A stretch of 13,204 bases of DNA from contig CACXEL010000434.1 of NCBI GenBank assembly GCA_902766655.1, positions 1-13,204 of the forward strand. Reading direction: 5' to 3'. Below, in pieces: positions 7,189 through 12,508 of this stretch. The stretch's first letter is position 1; each line of letters opens with the position of its first letter. Below the pieces are notes generated by a model. That model had not been told where the DNA came from, did no database searches, and saw only the letters and a list, made by a program, of their open reading frames with translations. Both the position numbers and the translations under genes were made by a program. Origin of the DNA: an uncultured Lachnospiraceae bacterium (lineage in GTDB: Bacteria; Bacillota; Clostridia; Lachnospirales; Lachnospiraceae).

Positions 7189-8070
7189 TTAACCCTTTAC
7201 GCTTCCCAGGGTAAGACCCTTTGTAAAGTACTTCTGGAGGAACGGGTACACCATCATGATCGGGAGGGCGCCCAGGAAGAGCTGGGCCGCACGCCCCGTT
7301 CTGGCGTTCATCTTGGACAGGATTGCCATGATGTCCGCTCCGTTGCCGCTGGACTGCAGGAGCTGCTCGAAGTTGACAAGCAGTGTCTGCAAATATGTCT
7401 GTAAGGGATACATGTCCGGGTTGCTCATGTAAATGAGACCACTGAACCAGTCGTTCCAATGACCGACCATGGAGAAGAGGCCGACCGTTGCCAGGGACGG
7501 GCCGAGAAGCGGGAAGATGACCATGCTCAGGGTCTGGAAGGGCGTCGCCCCGTCGATCCAGGCGGCCTCCTCGATCTCTCTCGGAAGGCCTCTGATGAAG
7601 TTCATCAGAATGATCATGTTGTAGACCGGAAGAGCGCCCGGCAGGATCAGGGCCAGGATGTTGTTCTTGAGGCCCAGCTTGCTGACAAGGAGGTAAGTAG
7701 GAATCATACCGCCGCTGAAGAGCATTGTGATCACGAAGAAGACCACGTAGACCTTGCGGAAGCGAAGCTCATCCTTTGACAGCGGGTAGGCCGTCAGTAC
7801 CATGAGTGCGAGGTTGAGCAGGGTGCCCAGAACGACGCGGAGGATGGATATGCCCATGGCTCTGAGGAACTTCCCGCCCTTCAGCACGTAATCGTAGGAG
7901 GCCAGGGTGAAGTCCACCGGGATGAAGCCGACCTTGCCGGCAGAGACCGCGGCATTGCTGCTGAAGGAGACTGCCAGAAGGTGAACGAAGGGAAGCACGC
8001 AGGTAATGCAGATGATCCCGAGAAAGATGACCAGAAAAAAGTCAAACGCAGTGTATCTCGTCTTTTTCAT
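7189..8070 (-). CDS. Carbohydrate ABC transporter permease, LplC/YtcP-like
   Basis: This 293-aa inner-membrane permease is the second of the pair in a CUT1-type importer. It has about six hydrophobic segments and the cytoplasmic EAA loop at residues 167-191 (EEAAWIDGATPFQTLSMVIFPLLGP), which docks on the ATPase. The C-terminus KGLTLGSVKG matches the usual ending of LplC/YtcP proteins. AAGGAGG sits 9 nt before ATG, directly after the stop of the first permease, so the two permeases are separated by only 18 bp and surely co-expressed. Known members act on complex sugars; here the neighbouring GH36 enzyme suggests alpha-galactosides. It is full length. Confidence 0.96.
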   Translation of the reverse strand: MKKTRYTAFDFFLVIFLGIICITCVLPFVHLLAVSFSSNAAVSAGKVGFIPVDFTLASYDYVLKGGKFLRAMGISILRVVLGTLLNLALMVLTAYPLSKDELRFRKVYVVFFVITMLFSGGMIPTYLLVSKLGLKNNILALILPGALPVYNMIILMNFIRGLPREIEEAAWIDGATPFQTLSMVIFPLLGPSLATVGLFSMVGHWNDWFSGLIYMSNPDMYPLQTYLQTLLVNFEQLLQSSGNGADIMAILSKMNARTGRAAQLFLGALPIMMVYPFLQKYFTKGLTLGSVKG

Positions 8071-8088
8071 GTGTTCTGTCCTCCTTTC

Positions 8089-8985
8089 TCAGAAAATCCT
8101 GTACCCGGCAAGCCTGTCGGCCAGCACGTAGGAGACGGCGATCAGGATCGCGGATACGACGGACTTGAAGAGGCCGACCGCGGTACCGACGGAATACTGG
8201 GCCTGCTGGATACCCAGGCGGTAGACGTAGGTGTCGATGACGTCACCGGTCTCGTAGACGACCGGGCTGTAGAGGTTGTAGATCTGGTCGAAACCGGCGT
8301 TCAGGACATTTCCAAGGGACAGGATCAGCATGAGGATGATCGTGGGCATGAGGAGCGGCAGGGTGATCTTTGTGATCTTCACCCACCTGGAGGCTCCGTC
8401 GACGTCCGCCGACTCATAGAGAGCGGGATCCATGCCCGTCAGGGCTGCCAGATAGACGATGGTACCGTAGCCGAATCCCTTCCAGACGTCGGACCAGATC
8501 ATGGTCCAGGGGAAGATCTTGGAGCTTCCCAGGAAGTTGATTGGTGCAAGGCCCAGAGAAGCCAGAATCGAGTTCACGGCGCCGTCCGTCGCCAGAATAT
8601 CCATCAGGACGCCGGCCATGATGACCCAGGAGAGGAAGTTCGGGATATAGATCAGCGTCTGGTAGAAGCGGGTGATCTTGCTGGACTTCATTTCATTCAG
8701 CAGAAGCGCGATGGTCACGGGAACGACGATCCCCAGCGCCAGCTTCCAGATCGCGATGAACAGGGTGTTGGTGATCGTTCTCAGGAAGGTCGGCTGATTG
8801 AAAAGGTATTTGAAGTTGGCGAGACCTACCCAGGGCGAGGCAAAGCCCGCCCCGACGTTGTAGTTCTCAAATGCGATGATGAGTCCGTACATCGGAATGT
8901 AGCAGAAGATCAGGACGGCCAGGAAGCCGGGAAGCAGCATGAGATGATACTGCCACTGATTCTTCAGTTTCTCTTTTTTCTTCAT
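8089..8985 (-). CDS. Carbohydrate ABC transporter permease, LplB/YteP-like
   Basis: This 298-aa membrane protein is the first permease of the CUT1-type importer. A short basic N-terminus (MKKKEKLKNQWQYH) precedes the first membrane segment, as in LplB/YteP relatives. The EAA loop is at about 190-214 (YESADVDGASRWVKITKITLPLLMP), and the protein ends in ADRLAGYRIF, another family hallmark. AGGGGG lies about 6 nt upstream of ATG. It follows the lipoprotein gene by 52 bp and precedes the second permease by 18 bp. No ATPase gene is in the operon; this class normally uses a shared MsmK/MsiK-type ATPase encoded elsewhere. Confidence 0.96.
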   Translation of the reverse strand: MKKKEKLKNQWQYHLMLLPGFLAVLIFCYIPMYGLIIAFENYNVGAGFASPWVGLANFKYLFNQPTFLRTITNTLFIAIWKLALGIVVPVTIALLLNEMKSSKITRFYQTLIYIPNFLSWVIMAGVLMDILATDGAVNSILASLGLAPINFLGSSKIFPWTMIWSDVWKGFGYGTIVYLAALTGMDPALYESADVDGASRWVKITKITLPLLMPTIILMLILSLGNVLNAGFDQIYNLYSPVVYETGDVIDTYVYRLGIQQAQYSVGTAVGLFKSVVSAILIAVSYVLADRLAGYRIF

Positions 8986-9037
8986 CAGTATCCCCCTTTT
9001 CTGTCGGAAATGAAAACCTCACTCAGACAGAAGCCCA

Positions 9038-10675
9038 TCACTTGCCGTAGGTCTCGTTGATCTCCTGGGTGGCCTGGTCGCCGCCGGCCGTCTTCCACTG
9101 CTGCACGATCTCGTCGAAGTAGTCGATATCCTTCTCGCCGACGATGATCTTGGTGAAGCCTTCGATCAGGATATCGTTGAGGGTGCTGCCGGAGGCCTGG
9201 AGGGTAGCTGTGGGAGCGCCCCACATGGCATCCTTCACATACTGGCCGTCGTCAAGATACTTCTTGGAAATGCCGTAGGCGGATCTATCATTGCCCTGCT
9301 GCAGCCAGTCGCCGACGCCGTTGACGTCCTGGGAGGTGTTCCAGGCCACGCAGCTGTTGAACTTGGAGACGTTCTTGCCCAGGTCAGCCGTATCGACTTC
9401 CTCGCCGGCCAGCCACTTGTCGACAGCGGCCTTGACCTGCACGTACTGGTTGTAGTCGGTCATGGGGTTGATGACTCTGGTCGGGAAGACGATGTTGGGA
9501 TAGTTGTTATCATAGAGGGAGCAGATGAACTCGTGGGTCTCGCCGGCCTCAACGGCATCGTCCATCATGTAGGGGAAGAAGTTCACGATCTTCATGACGG
9601 CTTCCGGATTGACGCAGTTCTTGTTGATTACGACATAACCGTTGTTGTTGAAGGTCACGCTGCCCATGATCGGGGAGCCGGTCTCGCTGGGGATCTCATA
9701 GGGGTAGAAGATGGCTTCGGGGCCCTGGTTGGCGATCAGGTCCGGAACGGGATTGTAGCCGAACCACTGGGCGAAGAAGACGAGGCCGCATTCACCGTTG
9801 ATCAGGCTCTGGAACATCTTGTCGTTGTCCATGGTGACGAAATCGCTCTTCAGGATGCCGTCCTTGTACCACTTGGCGTATTCAGCGACGGCTGTTTTCA
9901 TTTCCGGCTGAATCGTGCCGTAGCCCAGTGTGCCGTCGGCCTGCTTGACCCAGATGCCGGGATGGGCGCCGTAAGCGAGGGCTGTGCGCATAAGGTTGTC
10001 AAGGTTCTGGTTCTCGGCGATGCCGTATCCGCCGTACTTCTCGGCAAAGGTCTTCGCGATGGTCAGGACGTCGTCCATGGTCTTGGGCTCGTCAAAGCCG
10101 CACTCCTGCATCCAGTCCTGGCGGATCCAGACGTACTGGAACTGGTCGATGGGGCCGTAGCTCATCTGCGGGATGCCGTAGAGGGAGCCGTCGAACTCGC
10201 CGGTCGCCCAGGTGTCCGCATTGTCCTTGCGGTAGCCCTTGAGGGTGTCGGAGGCATACTTTTCGAAGACTTCGTCCAGGTTCATGATCATTCCGGCAGC
10301 GTGGAGCTGTGTCAGCTGGGAGGAATTCACATGGAAGACATCGGGGAGATCGCCGTCGGCGATGGAGAGGTTGAGCTTGGTGGTGTAGTCGTTGCTGACC
10401 CAGACGTTCTGAAGGTCAATATTGAAGCGGTCCTTGTAGGCCTGATACCAGGGGTTGTGCTGATAGTCGTCATCTCCCTGAAAAGCGGTGCCGGAGTTTT
10501 CCTCTCCGACGACGGTGACGGTGACAGTTTCCTCATAGGGAGCCCAGATATCTTCGGGGGGCTCTACTCTTCCTGCGCCTGAAGAAGCACCGCTGCTTCC
10601 TGAGCCACCGCATGCCACAATACCAAGTCCCATAACAGCTGCTGTCAAAACAGCAAGGATTCTTTTTGCTTTCAT
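9038..10675 (-). CDS. Sugar ABC transporter substrate-binding lipoprotein (LplA/YtcQ-like)
   Basis: This 545-aa lipoprotein would capture the sugar outside the cell and deliver it to the two permeases encoded next. The signal peptide is clear: basic MKAKR, a hydrophobic stretch, then the lipobox GIVAC with lipidated Cys22, followed by a Gly/Ser-rich tether (GGSGSSGASSGAG). The mature part has family 1 binding-protein features such as LNLSIADGDLPDVF and long aromatic-rich segments; the length fits the large LplA/YtcQ class (about 500-560 aa) rather than MalE (about 400). The ATG at 10675 is fixed by a consensus AGGAGG 5 nt upstream (10681-10686) and by the signal peptide; an upstream extension to 10708 would add 11 residues without support. 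It is the first gene of the minus-strand operon. Confidence 0.96.
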   Translation of the reverse strand: MKAKRILAVLTAAVMGLGIVACGGSGSSGASSGAGRVEPPEDIWAPYEETVTVTVVGEENSGTAFQGDDDYQHNPWYQAYKDRFNIDLQNVWVSNDYTTKLNLSIADGDLPDVFHVNSSQLTQLHAAGMIMNLDEVFEKYASDTLKGYRKDNADTWATGEFDGSLYGIPQMSYGPIDQFQYVWIRQDWMQECGFDEPKTMDDVLTIAKTFAEKYGGYGIAENQNLDNLMRTALAYGAHPGIWVKQADGTLGYGTIQPEMKTAVAEYAKWYKDGILKSDFVTMDNDKMFQSLINGECGLVFFAQWFGYNPVPDLIANQGPEAIFYPYEIPSETGSPIMGSVTFNNNGYVVINKNCVNPEAVMKIVNFFPYMMDDAVEAGETHEFICSLYDNNYPNIVFPTRVINPMTDYNQYVQVKAAVDKWLAGEEVDTADLGKNVSKFNSCVAWNTSQDVNGVGDWLQQGNDRSAYGISKKYLDDGQYVKDAMWGAPTATLQASGSTLNDILIEGFTKIIVGEKDIDYFDEIVQQWKTAGGDQATQEINETYGK

Positions 10676-10680
10676 TGTTC

Positions 10681-10686
10681 CCTCCT
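10681..10686 (-). promoter_or_regulatory. Consensus ribosome binding site of the lipoprotein gene
   Basis: AGGAGG on the minus strand, 5 nt before ATG 10675, decides the start and suggests strong translation of the most abundant transporter component. Confidence 0.9.
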
Positions 10687-10715
10687 GAAAAATTAGCACA
10701 AATAACACCTTTGTC

Positions 10716-10738
10716 CTGTGCTCCGGCCGTGAGCACAG
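10716..10738 (-). promoter_or_regulatory. Hairpin in the leader of the ABC operon
   Basis: CTGTGCTC (10716-10723) and GAGCACAG (10731-10738) form a perfect 8-bp stem with a 7-nt loop, about 30 nt upstream of the lipoprotein ribosome site. No T tract follows, so it is not a terminator by itself; mRNA stability or translational control is possible. Confidence 0.5.
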
Positions 10739-10742
10739 ACAC

Positions 10743-10758
10743 CCGGTGAATTAACCGG
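10743..10758. promoter_or_regulatory. Near-perfect 16-bp palindrome, candidate operator
   Basis: CCGGTGAATTAACCGG is symmetric at 7 of 8 base pairs. It lies about 45-55 bp downstream of the expected transcription start of the ABC operon, a position suited to repression by road-block. The symmetry is that expected of a dimeric LacI- or GntR-type site rather than an AraC site; no such regulator is encoded in this window. Confidence 0.45.
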
Positions 10759-10806
10759 AATGTCGCGGAATTCAGGTCATTTTGAATCTCCGCCAGCGCT
10801 GTAGAC

Positions 10807-10836
10807 ATTATACCCTGATATGTCAAAATAACTGAA
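10807..10836 (-). promoter_or_regulatory. Putative promoter of the ABC/GH36 operon
   Basis: On the minus strand a perfect TATAAT (10812 to 10807) is preceded at 18 bp by a weak TTCAGT (10836 to 10831). The poor -35 fits an activator-dependent promoter. The start near 10800 would give a leader of about 125 nt. A TTGACA at 10826-10821 is too close (8 bp) to serve this -10. Confidence 0.5.
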
Positions 10837-10887
10837 TATCCTCCTTCTACATATAAAATGCCAATATTCGTACAAATAGGACACGTA

Positions 10888-10918
10888 TATCCATATCAGC
10901 AGGTTTCTATCCATATTT
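10888..10918. promoter_or_regulatory. Direct repeats TATCCATAT, candidate AraC-type activator site
   Basis: TATCCATAT occurs at 10888-10896 and again at 10908-10916 in the same orientation, exactly 20 bp apart, about two helical turns, which is the geometry used by AraC-family activators. The pair lies some 50 bp upstream of the putative -35 of the ABC operon. The same 9-mer occurs in both arms of the inverted repeat at 11136-11200. Binding by the operon's own cupin-AraC regulator is inference. Confidence 0.45.
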
Positions 10919-10963
10919 AGGGGTTTTACGATCATTTTAAGGTGAAAAAGGGGGTGTTTCTGC

Positions 10964-10988
10964 GGGTTTTGGGAGGGGGGCGGCGGGG
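10964..10988 (+). other. G-quadruplex motif
   Basis: The plus strand has GGG, TTTT, GGG, A, GGGGGG, CGGC, GGGG, fitting the classical four-tract pattern with loops of 4, 1 and 4 nt. It lies upstream of the ABC operon on the template strand for minus-strand transcription. Confidence 0.55.
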
Positions 10989-11067
10989 TTTTGGACGGGT
11001 GAGCCAGCGTCATTTTTCGGCGGTTTATGTCAAATTGTCTCCAAAAAAGTTGCGGGTGCCGGGCGCT

Positions 11068-11100
11068 CAGCGGGCACGGGATGCAGGGGATTGCCCGCTG
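11068..11100. repeat. 9-bp GC-rich inverted repeat
   Basis: CAGCGGGCA (11068-11076) and TGCCCGCTG (11092-11100) are perfect inverted arms around 15 nt. No T tract follows. Function unknown. Confidence 0.5.
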
Positions 11101-11135
11101 TGGGTGGTCAGAGCAGCCTCGCGCCCCGGGCATCC

Positions 11136-11200
11136 GGAAATATGGATAAAAGCCCGGATCACGAGGAGGCTTTGCCTTCCGGACTTTTATCCATATTTCC
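11136..11200. repeat. 65-bp hairpin with perfect 17-bp terminal arms
   Basis: GGAAATATGGATAAAAG (11136-11152) pairs perfectly with CTTTTATCCATATTTCC (11184-11200). After one mismatch the stem continues with CCGGA (11154-11158) and TCCGG (11178-11182), and a small AGGC/GCCT stem lies inside. It is intergenic and unrelated in sequence to the GGGACGGTTCT family. It could be a miniature element or a large operator, since each arm contains the TATCCATAT word. Confidence 0.75.
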
Positions 11201-11226
11201 ATGGCCGGGCAGACGCAAAAAGGCAT

Positions 11227-11266
11227 AAAAAGGCCGGGGATGATGGATGCGCCATCCCCGGTCTTT
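11227..11266 (-). terminator. Intrinsic terminator of the YesL-like gene
   Basis: CCGGGGATG (11234-11242) and CATCCCCGG (11253-11261) form a 9-bp GC-rich stem with a 10-nt loop. On the minus strand it is followed by CCTTTTT, and on the plus strand by TCTTTT, so it could work in both directions. It lies 20 bp after the stop codon at 11281. Confidence 0.85.
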
Positions 11267-11280
11267 TGCAGCTGTTCTGT

Positions 11281-12051
11281 TCAGTTGGATTCCTCCTCCT
11301 GAATCTGAGGACCGTCCGCCTGAGGGGCGAGGTCTTTGGCTTCCGCCCCGGGGTCTTCTGCTTTCGGCCCAGATGCTTCGGCTTCCGGCTCGGGCTCTTC
11401 AGTTTCCTCCTCTTCCATCTCCGGAAGCGGCTCCAGCCGCCTGAAGACCGGGGCGTAGAGCGCCGCGCAGGCGTAGACGGCGGTGGAGAAGCCCAGGATC
11501 ATCACGATCGGAATGAGCGGCCGGATGCCCCACGCGATGACAAAGGGGAGCGCCATGACCGCAAACATGGCCAGGGTCCTGGGGAAGGCGCCGATCGCGA
11601 GAATGATCGCATTTTTCAGCGTCGCGCCCAGCGTGTTCTCGAACCTGGCCTGCAGGGGAAATGCAAACAGTCCGATCACGAGAACTATCACCGCATCCGC
11701 CCGCAGAATGAAATGGACGAAAGCCGGGTACGTCACCTCGGTCCTGGGGATCAGCGCGATGTCCGCCCCCACGAGCAGGAGGATGAGCAGGATGAAGAGC
11801 CAGATCACGGTGGACTGGCGGAAATTCATGCGGAAGGACCGGAAGAAGTCTCTGATCATGTACCCCTCCTCGTCACGGACCATCCGCTGACACACAAAGT
11901 GCAGGGCCGTGAAGGCGGCGCCGGCCGTCACGACCGGGAGGCTGCATATAAGGAAGAGCAGGTTCAAAATAATCAGCTTCCCGACCCTGTCGAGGATTTT
12001 GATCAGCGGGCTGTCCAGGCTGAAAAAATGATTGGCTCCCATTTTTGGCAT
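11281..12051 (-). CDS. YesL/DUF624 family membrane protein with acidic C-terminal tail
   Basis: This 256-aa membrane protein shows the typical opening of the YesL (DUF624, PF04854) family: FFSLDSPL, then a membrane segment ending in CSLPVVTAGAAFTALHFV, then MVRDEEGYMIRDFFRSFRMNFRQSTVIWL. About five hydrophobic segments follow. In Firmicutes such genes commonly sit beside CUT1 sugar ABC operons (as yesL does in Bacillus subtilis), but their biochemical role is not established. Oddly, residues 203-256 are a tail rich in Glu, Ala and Pro (EMEEEETEEPEPEAEA) that the family usually lacks, probably disordered and cytoplasmic. ATG 12051 is chosen because AAGGAAAAGGAA directly precedes it; an in-frame ATG three codons later is possible. 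It has its own promoter and terminator, so it is a single-gene unit upstream of the ABC operon. Confidence 0.88.
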   Translation of the reverse strand: MPKMGANHFFSLDSPLIKILDRVGKLIILNLLFLICSLPVVTAGAAFTALHFVCQRMVRDEEGYMIRDFFRSFRMNFRQSTVIWLFILLILLLVGADIALIPRTEVTYPAFVHFILRADAVIVLVIGLFAFPLQARFENTLGATLKNAIILAIGAFPRTLAMFAVMALPFVIAWGIRPLIPIVMILGFSTAVYACAALYAPVFRRLEPLPEMEEEETEEPEPEAEASGPKAEDPGAEAKDLAPQADGPQIQEEESN

Positions 12052-12064
12052 TTCCTTTTCCTTG

Positions 12065-12078
12065 TGAAACCGTCAATA
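12065..12078. promoter_or_regulatory. Candidate catabolite-repression (cre) site
   Basis: TGAAACCGTCAATA agrees with the consensus TGWAANCGNTNWCA at 12 of 14 positions. It lies just downstream of the expected transcription start of the YesL-like gene and 14 bp before its start codon, a common position for CcpA repression. One such match can arise by chance. Confidence 0.35.
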
Positions 12079-12081
12079 CAG

Positions 12082-12117
12082 CATTGATTATACTTACCCC
12101 CGGAACCACAATCAATG
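12082..12117 (-). promoter_or_regulatory. Promoter of the YesL-like gene, with inverted repeat over both boxes
   Basis: On the minus strand TTGATT (12115 to 12110), 17 bp, then TATAAT (12092 to 12087). The 8-bp inverted repeat CATTGATT (12082-12089) / AATCAATG (12110-12117) overlaps the -10 and -35 and may be a regulator site. Confidence 0.65.
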
Positions 12118-12164
12118 TGATTTCTGTCGCACAATATGCCCCAACGCCACCTGGAAAGAGGTGG

Positions 12165-12326
12165 AAAGAGGGACGGTTCTCAGTTCGTCCTCACCGTACG
12201 CGTACGGAGGGACGGTTCTCAGTTCGGCCCCGCCGTACGAAGAACCGTCCCTCGGTACGCTCACACCGTACGAAGAACCGTCCCCCGGTACGGCCCAGAC
12301 GTACGGAGAACCGTCCCTCGTTACGG
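12165..12326. repeat. Five-core array of the GGGACGGTTCT palindromic repeat (locus D)
   Basis: Cores GAGGGACGGTTCT at 12168-12180 and 12207-12219 are followed by reverse-oriented cores AGAACCGTCCC beginning at 12241, 12274 and 12307. The first two share 20 bp (GAGGGACGGTTCTCAGTTCG). CGTACG occurs between them at 12201, 12234, 12267 and 12300, exactly every 33 bp, with an extra copy at 12195. Cores two and three form a perfect 13-bp hairpin with a 21-nt spacer, the same layout as locus B; cores one and four can pair outside it. The start, AAAGAGGGACGGTTCT (12165-12180), is identical to the left arm of locus B. Confidence 0.9.
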
Positions 12327-12401
12327 TCCCGGTCCTCGCCGGATATGTATTTTTGTGACCTTTCAGGTCCCGAATCCGCGAAAATCTCTGACATTTCTAC
12401 A

Positions 12402-12430
12402 TGTACACGGGCCCCGCCCGGTCCTATACT
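12402..12430 (+). promoter_or_regulatory. Putative promoter of the Sip1-like gene with dyad in the spacer
   Basis: TGTACA (12402-12407), 17 bp, then TATACT (12425-12430). The spacer holds the perfect dyad CGGGC-CCC-GCCCG (12408-12420), placed where a bound repressor would block RNA polymerase. Expected start is near 12437. Confidence 0.5.
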
Positions 12431-12495
12431 CATTTTACGCGGAGGAAAATGAACCCCGCGCCGGCTGTCTCACCAGCCCCCAAATTTCACTGCCC

Positions 12496-12501
12496 GGGAG
12501 G
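12496..12501 (+). promoter_or_regulatory. Ribosome binding site deciding the Sip1-like start
   Basis: GGGAGG lies 7 nt before ATG 12509. An in-frame ATG at 12449 would add 20 residues but its GGAGG (12441-12445) is only 3 nt away and the leader would be about 12 nt, so 12509 is preferred. Confidence 0.75.
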
Positions 12502-12508
12502 AAGTGTC

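Larger units (their letters stand above)
10676..11226. other. Long intergenic region upstream of the ABC/GH36 operon
   Basis: No credible gene is seen between the lipoprotein start and the terminator of the YesL-like gene. From the operon outward it holds a ribosome site, a leader hairpin (10716-10738), a 16-bp palindrome (10743-10758), a TATAAT (10807-10812), TATCCATAT repeats (10888-10918), a G-rich stretch with a G-quadruplex motif (10964-10988), a 9-bp hairpin (11068-11100) and a 17-bp inverted repeat (11136-11200). The half near the operon is AT-rich, as in promoters; the far half is strongly G-rich on the plus strand. Confidence 0.7.
12052..12508. other. Divergent intergenic region between the YesL-like and Sip1-like genes
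   Basis: This 457-bp region holds the YesL-like promoter (12087-12115), a cre-like site (12065-12078), the repeat array (12165-12326), a small dyad GACCT-TTC-AGGTC (12357-12369) and the promoter of the Sip1-like gene (12402-12430). Open frames through it come from the repeat translating as 11-residue units and are not judged to be genes. Confidence 0.7.

Noticed and set aside
7981..9060. 359-aa plus-strand frame over the permease genes
   Set aside because: Shadow of two well-supported permeases; composition dominated by Asp, Gly, Glu and Gln without a fold signature.
9533..10582. 349-aa plus-strand frame over the lipoprotein gene
   Set aside because: Shadow of the binding-protein gene, which has a signal peptide, lipobox and consensus ribosome site.
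10533..10826. Possible leader peptide starting at TTG 10826 after AAGGAGG (10840-10846)
   Set aside because: Spacing of 13 nt is too long, the frame contains the likely TATAAT and overlaps the lipoprotein gene out of frame.
10821..10826. TTGACA as -35 of the ABC operon promoter
   Set aside because: Only 8 bp separate it from the TATAAT; at 17 bp spacing the -10 would be TACAGC, a poor match.
10777..11226. 149-aa minus-strand frame in the long intergenic region
   Set aside because: No ribosome site or family resemblance; part of it is the translated inverted repeat at 11136-11200, and the putative operon promoter lies close by.
10942..12087. 381-aa plus-strand frame across the G-rich region and the YesL-like gene
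   Set aside because: Runs through a terminator, two hairpins and an antisense of a clear DUF624 gene; no domain visible.
12165..12326. CRISPR array
   Set aside because: Units change orientation, the sequence between cores is itself repeated (CGTACG) rather than unique, and no cas genes are present.
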